DNA of 64,000 nucleotides from Paragyromitra xinjiangensis (GCA_038503065.1 JBCAMK010000011.1:124001-188000); one strand, 5' to 3'. Positions 1 through 11,330 are shown, counted from the stretch's first letter. Program-made: numbers and translations. The notes: a model not told the origin generated them from the sequence alone.

Positions 1-920
1 TATCGTTCCATAAGTTGTTTTAAATGACTTCCGGGGCTGGGTAGCCTCAGCCGGTTGTGGCTCCAGCGCCTTTGCCTTTGCCCTTAGCAACGGTACTCCG
101 CATGCCAGGATTTTTTGAGAAAGAAATGCATCAAGCACGTGGGTGGCTAGCCGTCCTACGAGTAATATTTTAGTGAGACACGCAGACCCAGAACACCAAC
201 AAACTGGATTGCAAGTTCCCCAGCTAAGGATTAATGGTGTCAAATATTATATAAACTGAAGAAAAAGTTGGGCAATGCTAAGATTTCGAGACGAAGTGAT
301 AGAAGGCCTCGCCGAGGGTAGTCCGTCCATAGCGGGAGTTCGTCTGTAGGTGATCTATGTAATTTGAATACCTCTGTGCCCTCATCGGCTATTGGGCCCG
401 CGTTCGCAGCAGCAGCCATTAAATCTATAATTGGGTTTGGAGTTCATGATTTGAATATGCTTTGACGAAAAGGTTGATTGTTCAAAAACTAATTGTAAAA
501 AAGAAACATCTAGCCTGATGACTTGTAAGAAGCCCAAGATGATTATTACCATGGCCTGAAGGATGATGATGATGCTATGATCGAGGTGTTAGCACTCACT
601 GCCCATTTCCTGATAGGGAGTGTATACCTTTTGAGGAATCCCCGTGTTCTCCCCGCCCTAGGTTGTCTCCCCCACCTGGCTGTGTCTCTTTGTCTAGGGC
701 GTTAATTACTTCCATTTCACTATAACGGATAGGATATAGTACCTTTCGGGGTATTTCTCTGTATCTCTTGCTCGTTTAGCTCTTGGTTCTCTGGCCCACT
801 GGATCGTATCTCGTTCCCCGGTGAAATGCTTGCTCCTGTTTCTGGCTTTCTCTGCCTTCCGCGCCTAGAAGATCCGCCTCGCGGACCGCTGGACTCATCC
901 GAATCTGCCCCACCACCTAT
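1..920. other. Region without a recognisable gene
   Basis: No open frame above about 60 codons with protein-like composition and no clear repeat. It lies downstream of the small minus-strand gene ending at 921. I see nothing further in it. Confidence 0.4.
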
Positions 921-1327
921 TCAAACATAAACCTCTCCTTTACTCCTGGATGAATAGTCTATACCTTTTCTCCCCTCCCGATTGTTCCGAGACACTTTGT
1001 GTTTCTTATTCTGGAGACTCTTCTCCCATACGCGATTCATGAGAATCTGCAGTTGGGTAAAATATTTGGCTTTCTCAGTAGGATCCTCAGGGACGACCGG
1101 TTTCGGTATAAGTTCCATTAGTTTATTCTCGAGGGATTGCCTGTTGGGTATATCCGTCCAGAATTCATAGTTTTCTTCAAGCTCTCTTGAAAAGAGTTTC
1201 TACACCTTCATCAGTAACGTGACTGTCTGGCATGGAGGAACCGCACCTGAAGATGAGCTGTTGTCACGGGATTCCCCATCTTTTCCAGAAGGTCGACAAA
1301 CGGGTTTGACTTCCCCGACCCAGCCAT
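921..1327 (-). CDS. Small two-exon gene, unknown function (119 aa)
   Basis: The model joins 1327-1247 and 1199-921. The 47-bp intron (1246-1200) starts GTGCGG, ends GTGTAG, has a CTGAT branch-like site, and is phase 0 on both sides. The product begins MAGSGKSNPF and is rich in charged residues, with a helical-looking middle around NKLMELIPKP and a basic C-terminal half (KSLQNKKHKV). No signal peptide or membrane segment is visible and I do not recognise a family. The ATG at 1327 is the first in frame that gives an uninterrupted spliced reading; unspliced, the second exon is preceded by a TAG. The protein-like composition on both sides of a consensus intron supports the model, but expression is unproven. 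Confidence 0.5.
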
Positions 1328-1855
1328 GTTGCCGCTGTTGTTCTGACACCAGATTTTGTGCGGGGTTCATGGTTATATGGCGGGGTTTCTTGGCAACTCA
1401 GCCACATGGGAACGAGTGATGAGACTTCTCAAACAAAAAAATCACGCGACTCAGCAACCACCTATCGGCAGTGTGGCACCGTAGAATAGCTAGTGGTATG
1501 CACCGTGCTAGAGAAAATTCACAAGAACGCAGGGTGCTAGAGGTAGGGGAAAAATTGAAGATACAGGGGTAAGTCGCGCAAGGCCAATATATTATCTCTA
1601 TCAAATGTCCCTGGAACACACTAACAGCAAATCGAAGACCCACGAAACCTCCAGGGCCCTAACCTCAAATCGGAAGTGTAGTCCTTTGGGCTTGGTTAAA
1701 GTGGTATGGTGCTTTACGAAGGCAATGGCTTGAGCACCGTAACTAGTCGCTGTGAGGTAGGCTTGCTTTCTAGAATCGGCGATGCGGCTGTAGACCCGTG
1801 TCCTGACGCCTAGGTAAGATGCGTTAGCATTGGAAGCTCCAAGAAGTTGATTTCA
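1328..1855. other. Intergenic
   Basis: No recognisable feature between two small minus-strand ORFs. Confidence 0.4.
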
Positions 1856-2269
1856 TCACTGTACAATCCTCGGTTCTTCTGGGACAGCTTCTAGGGCAGC
1901 TGCTAGGGTAAGCCGTTCTACCTGTTGCAGGCATCGCTCAGGACTTTCGTGTGTAACCATGTCTTCAGTGATCCAACCGTCGTCCAAGAACTCTATGCAA
2001 TAGCATCCGGTGCTCACCGCGGCATGGCCTTGGTGCGATGATGTCAGGGAGTTGCATCTGAACGCTCCACGGGTTGCAGAAGGGGTATCTTGCACAGCAG
2101 GTTCTTCGTCCAGGGAGTAGTAGCATTTGGTAATTACCCCTACATTATCGTGCGTCTCACATGGGGCCAGCTTGATCTCGAAAATGACTTTGATGCCGTT
2201 GGTCCAGCTCGCGGCTGGATATATTCCTCGCGTTTCTTCCGTTTCGTCTATAGGAGGGTGAATATCCAT
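1856..2269 (-). CDS. Hypothetical protein (137 aa)
   Basis: A single open frame starts with ATG at 2269 and ends at 1856. The product begins MDIHPPIDETEETRG and contains a beta-rich looking stretch (GIKVIFEIKLAP), four cysteines between residues about 37 and 92, and a C-terminal helix-like segment (RLTLAAALEAVPEEP). There is no signal peptide, membrane segment or recognised domain. Balanced amino-acid composition and absence of a better frame suggest it may be real. It could also be one exon of a longer gene, and no intron consensus was resolved. Confidence 0.4.
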   Translation of the reverse strand: MDIHPPIDETEETRGIYPAASWTNGIKVIFEIKLAPCETHDNVGVITKCYYSLDEEPAVQDTPSATRGAFRCNSLTSSHQGHAAVSTGCYCIEFLDDGWITEDMVTHESPERCLQQVERLTLAAALEAVPEEPRIVQ

Positions 2270-2689
2270 CTCGTCTAGGAATGCGGACCGCGGCCCCCTC
2301 GAAATAATCGTTTGGAATAAGGAGTAGAGCTATAGGGATAATATGGAATAAGCAAAGCTTGGAGAACAAGACTAGAGGAGCAAGGCTGGAGGAACAAGGC
2401 TGATAGAATGGAGTTTGTTGCACTCTATATAGACCACATAACGTAACAGAACCACTGCTTTGTCGGAGCCGAATCACCTCTCTTGTACATTGGGCAAGGG
2501 AGACGATCAGACATTATTCCTGGAGGACATAGAAAGACGACGGGGGACACTCAAGGGCGGGGAGAGACGGGAAAGGGCCCTAAGGCAGCAAAGAGACGAA
2601 ACTAAGGCGTGGAAAAGCAGCCGGAATTGCCTCACTATGCTCCACTGTTCCAAGACACGGTCGGACGACTAAAAATGCCTCATATCCAG

Positions 2690-2860
2690 GAGACTCGGGG
2701 ACGTGGAAGGATGGAAGAGGACACAAGAGGACACAAGAGGACACAAAAGGATGGAGGAAGACACTCAAGGACACGGAAGGACACGGAAGGACACGGAAGG
2801 ATGGGAGAAGACACTCAAGGACATGGAAGGACATGGAAGGACACTCAAAGCAGTAAAGGG
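2690..2860. repeat. Minisatellite of GGACACRRRA-type units
   Basis: Tandem, slightly irregular copies of a 10-12-bp unit, such as GGACACAAGA and GGACACGGAA, some alternating with GGATGGAGGAAGACACTCAA. Overlapping ORFs here merely translate the repeat. Flanking sequence at 2636, 2889 and 2998 carries degenerate copies of a longer motif containing CGACTAAAAATGCCTCA, so the array is embedded in an older, larger repeat. Confidence 0.8.
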
Positions 2861-4052
2861 TCCTGAGGGGGGGCTAGACTATGGCGAGGAACTCCACTGT
2901 CCAAGATACGGCTGGGCGACCAAAAATGCCTCATTCGAGGGCGCGGAAGGATGGCGAGGACAGAAGGGCAGAGGAGTAAAGTTACACTAGCCCCACCATT
3001 CTGAAATGCAGTCAGGCGACTAAAATGTCTCACGTGTAGCGGTATCCGAGGACATAGAATGATGGGAGGGGACACAGAAGGACACCTCGGGTCATGTGTG
3101 GGGCGGGACCTCCCATTCTGTAGGGTCACCATAGAAAAACTCCGAAACCTATTTCACCTCCATATGCCTTACCTGAGTAGAAAGGCAGCAAGGGATCCTT
3201 GTACTATTCTGGTACTTCCGGCAAGGCAAGATCGCCTATGGGGTCACGATAGAAATAATCTGAGACTTGTACCATCTTCATACTCTAGACCCTAGTATTT
3301 AGCAATCTTGATCGAGACACAATTGGTCAGAGAACCTTATCATACAGGAAATCCCCCACTCCGTTGTCGGCTTCCTATGTAAAGTAATGTTGGCATCCAT
3401 CCCATCTTGTAATGGGCTCCTAGCGCAGCCCGAGTCACCACATGAGATCCACGTAGGTTCTCCGATATCCCCGCAGGTTTGGTCCAGTGTGGATACTCTA
3501 CGTTTCACCCCACGCTCAACAGATCCCCCATGATGTATTGGATTCAGGGCTTGGTTAGATTGATTAGAAGCCAAATGCAGAGCAATTGGTACTCAACTAT
3601 TTGGGTTTAAGAAAGCCCCGCTTACCACCACACCCAAAAGAGGGCTCATGTTGGCACGTGTTTAAATGACTGCGGCGCGGGGGCGCCGTAGCTGGCGATC
3701 TTACAAATCGGGGACTGTGAGAAAAACACCAACAAACATACGAGAGAGAGGAGGGAGGGAGACCTGAAATCACGAGACTCAACAAAGCGCGATTGCAATC
3801 CAGGCCCTCATTTCCTATTCCTATCCGTTTCCCGTGCCCTCCGGATCAGTACTGATATGTATTTTAACAGACGGACTCTGGACATCAGCATATAAACGGT
3901 CTGCCATAGGTCCTCCTCCGCTTGGCTCCTTGCCGTGATAAAACGCCCTCTTAACTGCCGCAAGAACCATCGATCAACGTTTCAAACCACCCCTTCTCCT
4001 TACCTCCTACCACGAAGGCTACGCTCTCGCTATCTCCCCTGCCACGGAAAGC
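2861..4052. other. Intergenic, old repeats then promoter-like DNA
   Basis: The first part has degenerate copies of the motif described for the minisatellite. No convincing gene lies between 3000 and 3900. From about 3880 there is a TATA-like CATATAAACG followed by a pyrimidine-rich stretch leading into the ORF at 4053, which looks like a fungal promoter. Confidence 0.4.
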
Positions 4053-4700
4053 ATGCAACCAAATGTTAAGGTCCGAAACTTCAAGCCAACGTCATTTAGA
4101 CACCAGTTCAAACTCGAGGAGCTTAAGGAGTGCCTCGAGCTTTCTTTAGAGCGTCTCGAAAAAATATCGTCACGATGTCCCAAAAAACTCGAAGGCATTG
4201 AGGCATACACCAAGGAGTCCCCTCTGTTGCTGGATGATAGATCAAGAGTCCGTACACCGTGTAGGTCCGAATCTAGTCACTCCTATATCTATTACGATGG
4301 GGAGGCTCAAACAACTTTAGGGTCTTGCTGGGATGACTTTTCTCGGCAAGATTACTATTTGGGAAGGGCGATCAAAATGGAACTGTTGAGTTCCAGGGTA
4401 GAACATGACTACGAGGAAGGGGCGACGCAGAAGACATCATTGGAGAAGATACGCTCTCATGTCAAAAATACGATGGACGGATGCATGAGAATCGCCTATC
4501 TGTGGTTTCAAGACGAGGCTTGTTTTACACATATCAATTGGGTCGTAGAGGAAATAGCGGGGGCATTAAAGCTTGTGGAATCCACTACTACCGAAGACCC
4601 ATTACACTTTGATATAGAAACGAACCCGCTAAGCGAACCGGCACCTGAACTAGAACTAGCTGTGTCGGGAGGGCTACAGCTGCCGACCATAGGCCCGTAA
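4053..4700 (+). CDS. Hypothetical protein (215 aa)
   Basis: A single-exon frame from ATG 4053, the first ATG in frame after a CT-rich leader. The product starts MQPNVKVRNF and has a Leu/Glu-rich amphipathic helix at residues about 20-40 (LEELKECLELSLERLEKI), a Ser/Arg-rich patch around 60-75, and a C-terminal half with aromatic helices (CMRIAYLWFQDEACF, VVEEIAGALKLVE). I do not recognise the family. The layout resembles small fungal orphan proteins with an N-terminal coiled segment. Nothing indicates secretion or membrane insertion. Confidence 0.5.
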   Translation: MQPNVKVRNFKPTSFRHQFKLEELKECLELSLERLEKISSRCPKKLEGIEAYTKESPLLLDDRSRVRTPCRSESSHSYIYYDGEAQTTLGSCWDDFSRQDYYLGRAIKMELLSSRVEHDYEEGATQKTSLEKIRSHVKNTMDGCMRIAYLWFQDEACFTHINWVVEEIAGALKLVESTTTEDPLHFDIETNPLSEPAPELELAVSGGLQLPTIGP

Positions 4701-5074
4701 GCAGGAGAGAAAAGGAAGAAGAGTAAGGGAAAGGAAGAGAGATATACGAGGTTGTGCCTGGATGATCCGAAGGGTAGTTGAGAAAACCTATACAATGCCA
4801 ACCGCGCTCCAACCCTCCCTGTCGGATGCCTCCAAGTTTTTTTATGCCAGCGGGAAAAGAGGTTTCAGAGTGCAAACAGAAGTTTTGACCTCTGTTTCCT
4901 GCGCAACCTGCTTTGATCTCTGTTCCCCCGTACAACAGTCATGTTTATTTATTTTTAATAGTAAAAGAAAAGTCCAAGCGAGTAAACATGTAAATATTTA
5001 TGTGTAAATAGTACACCCAGGCCAAAAGACTAAAAATTACCACACAATATTCTACATCCATCTACTGCCTCACA
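4701..5074. other. AT-rich flank of the MULE
   Basis: Becomes strongly AT-rich after about 4930, marking entry into the transposon. No terminal inverted repeat could be paired by eye with the far side of the element. Confidence 0.4.
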
Positions 5075-6904
5075 ATGCCTATTGACAACGGATCTTTTTT
5101 TTCTTCATGGGATACTTTAAAGGAAGAGGTTCAAAATTGGGCTATCAAAGACCATTTTCAATTTGTCGTTCTCAAAAAAGACAATTTCTGAGTTGATTAT
5201 TGCTGTCATCACCGGGTTACTAGCAACTGTACCTGGCGAATATATGCATCCAAAAACCGACAAGACGAAATTGAAGTAAAGAAAATTGAAGAAGAACACA
5301 CTTGCACAGGAGCTAGTAAAACACAATGCGAGATTTCCAATACTCAGTCATGGTTGCGAAGAGTTGTACCACAGCACCTATTCATTACGAAAGCCACAGA
5401 ACCGAAAGAAATTATCAATTGCCTGTGAATACATTTCAATGTTAAAGTCAACTACGAGTCAGCACGAATGTTAAAGTCGACACTTGTAAAAGACCGAAAA
5501 GAGCATCAATGTCAGCAGTTCACAAAACTTCCAACCTACATTGCATTACTTCATGCCAAAAACAACAATCTCTACACTGATTTCCAAACAACAACAAACT
5601 CTGACGGTCAACAAGCATTTCAACGACTCTTCATATGCCCACACCAGTCCCGGCAATCCTTTACCGAAATGCAGAAGTTCTTAGCAGTTGACGGCACATT
5701 TTTAAAGGCTCGCTTTGTCCAAACATTACTTCTTGCAGTCGGAATCGATGGAAATGGGAAAAACCTTTTACTGGCTTGGGCAGTGGTTGAAAGCGAAAAT
5801 AAGTCTTCATGGACTTGGTTCTTGACACATTTAAAGAAAGTTATACCTGACTGTTCCGGTACTACATTGATTAGTGACCGCAATAAAGGCTTGCTTGCAG
5901 CAGACCAGGAAGTTTTCGCAGACACAATAAATAGACTTATCTGCTGCTTCCATCTTAAAGGAAACCTGTGTAAACGGTACACAGGTACAGTTGCAAAATA
6001 TTTTTGGCTGATAGCAAACTCCAAAAATGCGATTGAGTTTGACACAAATATGAGAAGCCTTCTTGAATATCATCCTGCTGCAACCAACTACTTAACAGCA
6101 ATCGATCAGACTTTGTGGGTAACAGCCTATTATACTGCTCCGTATTACAGTTATAAAACGTCCAACATAGTCAAGTTGATGAATAAAGTTTTTAAAGATG
6201 CTCGGGAGTTATCCATTTTGGATTTGTTGAATGAGATTTGGCATTATACGATGAATCAACAGTTTTGGCGATATAGCAAAGCTTGTGAACTTCAAGCGAA
6301 AGGCCAACTCCACACAGCATATTGCTTGCAAAAACTTCGAGAAAACCACCAATGGGCAGCTCAAAATAGAGTGCGGATGGTAAGTAACTTTGAAAGTGAA
6401 ATTGTTCAAGCAAATAATCATGTGTTTTTGGTAAATTTACTGAGACGGATATGTACTTGTGGTCATTTTCAGGAGAATGGTATTCCTTGTGGACATGCTT
6501 TTAGTTTAATCCATCAGCTTCCGGGTTGCTTACCACGAGATTATGTTCCTTTATTTTTTACAGTCGCTACTTGGAAAAGCACGTACCTTTCTAATTTGTC
6601 ACCTATTTCTTTAGACGACATGTATGAGTTTTTGCCAAAACCTGTATCAAATCCTGTACTTGAACCTGTAAACGAGATAGAAGAGGTTGTTCATCCGATA
6701 AAAAAAAGGTCAGCTGTAGAAAGACCTCAGATAGCTCGAATGGTGGTAGGTGGACAACGAAAAAAGCTTGTGAGAGCTCAAGCAAGACTGAATGACAGTA
6801 CTCCTCCTCCAAATAAAGGTAAAAATAGCCAAGCTTGTCGGAGATGTGGGGAATATGGGCATAATAAAGCAACCTGTAAAATAGTTCTTGATTTTGATTA
6901 TTAG
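5075..6904 (+). pseudogene. Mutator-like (MULE) transposase with two in-frame TGA codons
   Basis: Read from ATG 5075, one frame runs to the TAG at 6904, interrupted only by TGA at 5189-5191 and 5426-5428. Before the first ORF-track-sized piece lies a MuDR-type N-terminal zinc-binding segment (TCNWRIY-like SNCTWRIYASK, then KKIEEEHTC). The catalytic domain has VDGTFLKARF, LISDRNKG and CCFHLKGN, followed by a SWIM zinc finger (CTCGHFQENGIPCGHAF). The C terminus carries a CCHC knuckle (CRRCGEYGHNKATC). Both stops sit where arginine (CGA) would suit the family, so C-to-T mutation is the simplest cause. The downstream 478-codon part (from 5468) remains intact. The gene is much more AT-rich than its surroundings. 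Family assignment is firm; activity is unlikely unless TGA is read through. Confidence 0.85.
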
Positions 6905-6984
6905 TATACAAGCTGTAAAAGAAATAATTAGAAACCGAATGCTTACTGGTGATGCTGCTGCTTAAGCAAGAGGACCGAGCAAGC

Positions 6985-7590
6985 TGAAGTAGTAATTTTA
7001 AATAGAAATACTGGGAATCTCATTGCAGTAAAAAAATAATCCGGTGGCTCAGGGTGAGCCGGTTCAATACTTGCAGGTAAAAATACCAGGAATCTACTGA
7101 TGGTGAAACAAAACGATCGTGTAGCGAAACAATTATCAGGTAGTATGTATGCTGGGAAAGGGATTAGCTAGAGCAGTTACTGTATATGAAAACATCAGAA
7201 ACCTACCAGCAGCAGCGAAACGAAACAATCTCATAGCGAAAACATCAAGAGATAGAGTCTACACTTATAGTTAGCTAGAATAATAATTCTAGAGGAAAAC
7301 ATCAGGAACCTACCAGGAACAGTGAAACGAAACTATTCTGTAGCGAAACAATCATAGAAAGTATCTACACTATTAGAGGGGTTAGCTAAAGTAGTTATTG
7401 TAGATGAAAACACCAGAAACCCACCAGCAGCAGCGAAACAAAACAACTCTGTAGCAAAAAACTAGGTAGTATCTAGACTGATGGAAGGATTAGCTAGAAC
7501 AATAATTGTAGATGGAAACATCAGGAACCTACCAGCTTGAACAGCAACAAAACAAAATAAAACAATATCGTAGCAAAACAATCATCTGCC
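6985..7590 (+). repeat. About 108-bp tandem repeat downstream of the MULE
   Basis: Five to six imperfect copies, phased by the motif AACATCAGGAACCTACCAGC at about 7084, 7192, 7298, 7409 and 7516, with a degenerate one near 6999. Each unit continues with GAAACGAAACAATC, TAGCGAAA, an AGTATCTACACT-like part and GATTAGCTAGA. Spacing is 106-111 bp. The array starts about 80 bp after the transposase stop, so it probably belongs to the element's subterminal region. Confidence 0.8.
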
Positions 7591-8092
7591 AGTGGTGGGT
7601 GTAGGTAGATCTGTGGGTGTAGGCAGGTCTGTGGATGGGGTCTTGGGTGTGAAACCTTCAGTTTTGCTGGCCTAAAAAAACATGGAGGGCATCCGGTAAG
7701 GAGGGTCAGAGAATGGCTGGCATTCTGTAGGTTTTTTCAAAGGTAGTTACATGTATGTTTCCTGTAGGTTCAATACACGCATAAGTCTATGAAAGTTTTT
7801 ATCCAGGTCTCCTATATTCTTGGGATTATGTTTGGAAGTTGGATATTTCGATTGGATTATCTAGTAGCAGAGGCAATTACATACATGTACAGACATGTGA
7901 AAAAAGTAACAAAACAATAAATCTTAATGCACTTCAAAACACCCCTGAATTAACAAAAGATTAACTATTACGCAACAACTAAAAGAAGAGTAGAAAAGTA
8001 GAAGTAATAAACAGATTCTCTGACTTCTAAAGTACAAACTACCACCTAGTATGACTACCTTTATTTTTAATGACAACTTTAACCCGCCTTGG
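7591..8092. other. AT-rich transposon-derived DNA
   Basis: No gene. It contains a short GTGGGTGTAGGTAG-type direct repeat near 7595-7650 and two copies of CCCGCCTTGG near 8075 and 8115. Confidence 0.4.
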
Positions 8093-8480
8093 TAACGTAA
8101 ATGAATTACTACTACCCGCCTTGGCATGCTATCTATGAATGCATAGATCCTATACCATGACAACGATGCCATTCACAGGCCATACCTGAGATATATGCAG
8201 TGTTACCATCCTCAATTGTTTCATAGTCACTGAGGCTACCAGGTAACTGTTGCATAAAAGGTAATAGCTTGGCCTCTAAGATCTAGATGGTGTATTGTTT
8301 TGCATTCATTTTAAGTTTATTGATAGGGCTAGTTTGTTTTTCGAGAGTATGATGACATACAACTATCAACGGTGAATGGTAGCCATAGGTAATAGCACCC
8401 CAAAAGTTGACTGACATCAGCAAAAAAAAAGTCGCCCAAACACTTTCCTGTTTTCTGGAAGCCCATATTCCGCCCACTGC
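8093..8480 (-). pseudogene. Tc1/mariner-like transposase fragment
   Basis: Reading the minus strand from about 8480 gives FWGAITYGYHSPLIVV, then LPFMQQLPGSLSDYETIEDG and a CEWHRCHGI segment. This matches the middle of Tc1-like DDE transposases: a WGAI..G strand, then the EDGN-type catalytic Asp. In-frame TAG codons interrupt it near 8286 and 8128; the first sits where CAG would fit. The N-terminal DNA-binding part is missing. A CATCAGCAAAAAA motif at 8415, shared with other elements here, falls inside the fragment. Confidence 0.6.
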
Positions 8481-8625
8481 ATTTGTGGCCTTCCCAATCG
8501 CCTAAGCTAGCTGTTTCAAGCGCTGGCCTGCATGGGCGCAAACTGAACAGCGCTCCAACCTCTTGGTGCTTGGCTGCAGCTTAGCTACAACCACCCGCAC
8601 CCATGTCACAGTTGAGGTAGGGTTG

Positions 8626-9060
8626 TTAGGATTAAATAAGATGGTTGTAACGTTGGTGGAAGGGATGATGTCATGGCTCAGGTAGTTTAGTTGGTAAGTT
8701 ACTTGGTCATGGATGTTTTGTATCAATGGGTCACGTGTTCGGTTCCTGTTGTGTTCGGTTCCTGTTGTGATGGGTTCCGTTTGGGTTCTATGTTGTTCGG
8801 TTGTTAGGACTATGCGTCGCAGGTTTAGTGTTAGAATTTCCTTCTTCAGTTTTAGGTTTATGTCGGTCGGAAGTGTTCAGTTGTGTTGTGTTTCCTTATT
8901 TGGTAGTATTTGTTCAGTTATGAATCATGTCGGCGAGAAGGAAAGGTTTAGGGTTGATGGATTCAAGAGGATAAATAGGCGAGCTGTTGGCAAGTGTTGG
9001 TGGTTTCTTTCCTTCCTTCTTCATCCTGTATCTTGTTCAATACACCTCGTATAAACCTTG
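8626..9060 (+). repeat. LTR-like relic (TGTTAGGATTAAATAAGATGG start)
   Basis: The first about 45 bp are shared, with scattered changes, with 12398-12440, including ATGGTT..A..GTTGGTGGAAGG. Both look like the 5' ends of LTRs of one retroelement family. The 3' end and target duplication were not resolved. Confidence 0.4.
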
Positions 9061-9155
9061 ACCCACATTCACTCCTATCCATCAGCAAAAATTGATAAAG
9101 CTGCCCCAGTTGCTTGGAGGTCTAGGCGGTCGGGCGGAATGTTACCCTTCTGTTA

Positions 9156-9955
9156 CATCAGCAAAAAAAGTAATTGTCTTCCAGTGAGATTATGTCTTCA
9201 GGGCCTTCAGTGTCTTCCAGAAGGCCAAATTCCATCTGAAGGACTGGAAGACAATTTTTCACTTTTGATATGTTATCATTAAACCAAATCTGATAACATG
9301 TTTTTTGTCTTCCAGTGAGATTTTGTTTTCAGGGTCTTCAGGGTCTTCCAAAAGGCCATATTGCCAGTGCTCCTGAAGGTCCAGAATGTAACGACCATGC
9401 CTTTGATGACTGTAACAATGTATGAAGTCAAGCATATGACAATATTACAACATGGTATATGTTACTCAAGTGTCAATCAAGCTTCTGTTTCAACTCACTT
9501 TGTCGTTGTCTTTAGTGTAGACATTCTGTAAGTGTTGTTGTAGTTGAGAAAAGACTTCAATTTATAACTTAAAAGATCGGATACAGAACTAAACTAACTA
9601 TCTACTCGACTTCTCTTATATAGAGATTGATACATGACCTTTGTACTCCTTCTACGCAATACCATTGTGTAGTCTCTGACTCATTCATTAACTATAATGT
9701 AATGTCTACGCAAGCTATTGCGCAGTCATGACTCAGTACATGATGTCATAAGAAATCCAACTGCGTAATACATTGCGTGTCCCTTCGCCATCATCTTCAT
9801 GACGCCAATACGTGATATAATCCTTCGTCATGATCTTCATGACGCAATACATGATATAGTTTCTCCCTCCATTAGGTTCCTTCTTGACATACTTGATAGT
9901 AAAGTACTCAATCGAGATTTGTGACACAGAAGACAAATATCTTTTTTTGTTGATG
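9156..9955. mobile_element. MITE with CATCARCAAAAAAA terminal repeats, split by a solo LTR
   Basis: The left end reads CATCAGCAAAAAAAGTAATT; the reverse complement of the right end reads CATCAACAAAAAAAGATATT, and GTCTTC follows on both. Removing the solo LTR at 9387-9926 and one CAGAA leaves an element of about 255 bp. Its interior holds two diverged copies of a block beginning GTCTTCCAGTGAGATT and is partly self-complementary. No clear flanking target duplication was seen. Confidence 0.65.
9387..9926 (+). repeat. Solo LTR, 540 bp, TSD CAGAA
   Basis: Starts TGTAACGACCATGCC and ends TTTGTGACA. It is flanked on both sides by CAGAA (9382-9386 and 9927-9931). A second 540-bp copy lies inverted at 37953-38492. 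Differences between the two are mostly C/T or G/A, with this copy the more T/A-rich. No primer-binding site or internal domain follows, so it is a recombination product. Confidence 0.9.
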
Positions 9956-10029
9956 CTGCACAACTACATCCTCCCCTACTTAGACTGAGCAGGCACCTGC
10001 CTGCATGCTTATAAAAGAAAAAAAAAAGA

Positions 10030-11330
10030 AATAGAAACTCAAAAATTATCCACCTTCATATCTCCTACTATTAGTGTTGACCTTTATACCCTTTTGGCCC
10101 GCCTTTCTGCCTCTGATTCTGAAGCTAGTGAACAGGAGTTCACCGCTCAAAGAGATAATAAATATGAGATTGGGTTCCAGCATGGCTTGCAAGCCGCTGA
10201 AGCCATGTTTCAGATCACTGTTGCTGATACCCAAGCCACTTTTCAAGCCACAATCCACCAGTTTTGCAAAGAACATAGCCCCAGAGTTATCAAACATGAG
10301 TTTCCGGTAGTCAAAGCTGGGACAATCTTAGCCTCCATTCAAGAAATCCACCAAGCTGATGCCTCAAGCTGTTACACTTATAATTCTACCATGGTTACCC
10401 TACTTTGGTTACCCTACCTTCCAGTTACCCTGCCTTAGCTTCCAAACCTAAATACTACCATTACACATCCCTTTGCCATAACCACAATCAAACAAGCAAA
10501 CTTATGGATCAACCAAGCCTAGGCAATGACTCTTAAACATCCTAAACACACCTCTACTTAGTTCTATGGCCAGTGGTTAGCCCCACTACTACTGTAAGGC
10601 ACTTGTATGGCATCCGGAGTGGAGAAGGGGGGACATGGGCCAAAAAGACACGTCTCGGAGACTAAAAGTAACCCCTGGGTGATGAACAGTGCCCTTCCAG
10701 TGGAATGCAACCCGGAGGGTATATGGAGGGCCTACTTCCATCTCCAAGTGGTCCCAATCAATTTGGATTGCTATCGAAAGAGTTATCATAAGTCATGCCT
10801 GGACATTTGGGGATGTGGTAGTATAGGTATTGGTCAAACAGAGAAGTCATACATAGCTAGTAAGATCTTGCGTAAGCAGAAAGCCACAAAGTGAAGGGTG
10901 CAGGATATAAATACTCTATCACGATCATGTTTTTTAGTTCTTCAAGCAACAGAGGCAGGACCTTACAATTATCAAATTTTACAATGTTATATACTATTCT
11001 TCATCAATCAAGACTCATTCTATTACATCTACGTTCTCTTCTATTGGGGCTATTGCTCATATTCTTTCTGGTGAAAGCTGTTTCTCTGAGTCCTTCATTG
11101 TTTCAAAATGAGTCTTTGATCCACCTCTTCGGCTGACCCCCAAAGGCTTGCTGAACGGTCATTAAATGTGCCAGTAGGCATAAGGAGTTCCTTGGGTTAA
11201 CACAAGCGATGCCAAGCAATCCAATACTGAAAGATATACCTCTTTTGGTGAAAGCTCAAGCCACGCCAAGCTGCACTAAGAAAGACCGCCCAAGGTTACT
11301 AGTACTGGTGGTAAGAGTAAAGTAGCACCA
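10030..11330 (+). pseudogene. Gag-like ORF fragment interrupted by a solo LTR
   Basis: From about 10030 an open frame reads through ISVDLYTLLARLSASDSEAS and GFQHGLQAAEAMFQ to 10369. It resumes in frame after the 833-bp LTR as SDAKQSNTERYTSFGESSSH (11208 onward). A TAA follows near 11278, where CAA would keep the frame, and then GGKSKVAPKW. The sequence is hydrophilic and helical like a retrotransposon gag N-terminus, but no zinc knuckle remains. It could alternatively be a host gene fragment. Confidence 0.5.
10370..11202 (+). repeat. Solo LTR, 833 bp, TSD CAAGC
   Basis: Starts TGTTACACTTATAA and ends GGGTTAACA, with CAAGC at 10365-10369 and 11203-11207. It is closely similar along its length to the LTR at 34892-35715. 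Apparent ORFs inside are LTR shadows. Confidence 0.9.

Noticed and set aside
5075..5430. TGA recoding (readthrough or selenocysteine) in the MULE
   Set aside because: Both codons fall where arginine is expected and both fit CGA to TGA. No recoding signal was seen.
8700..8760. GTTCGGTTCC-like words suggesting a tRNA
   Set aside because: No cloverleaf stems could be formed around them, and the words are tandem duplications inside an LTR-like relic. No tRNA was identified anywhere in the window.
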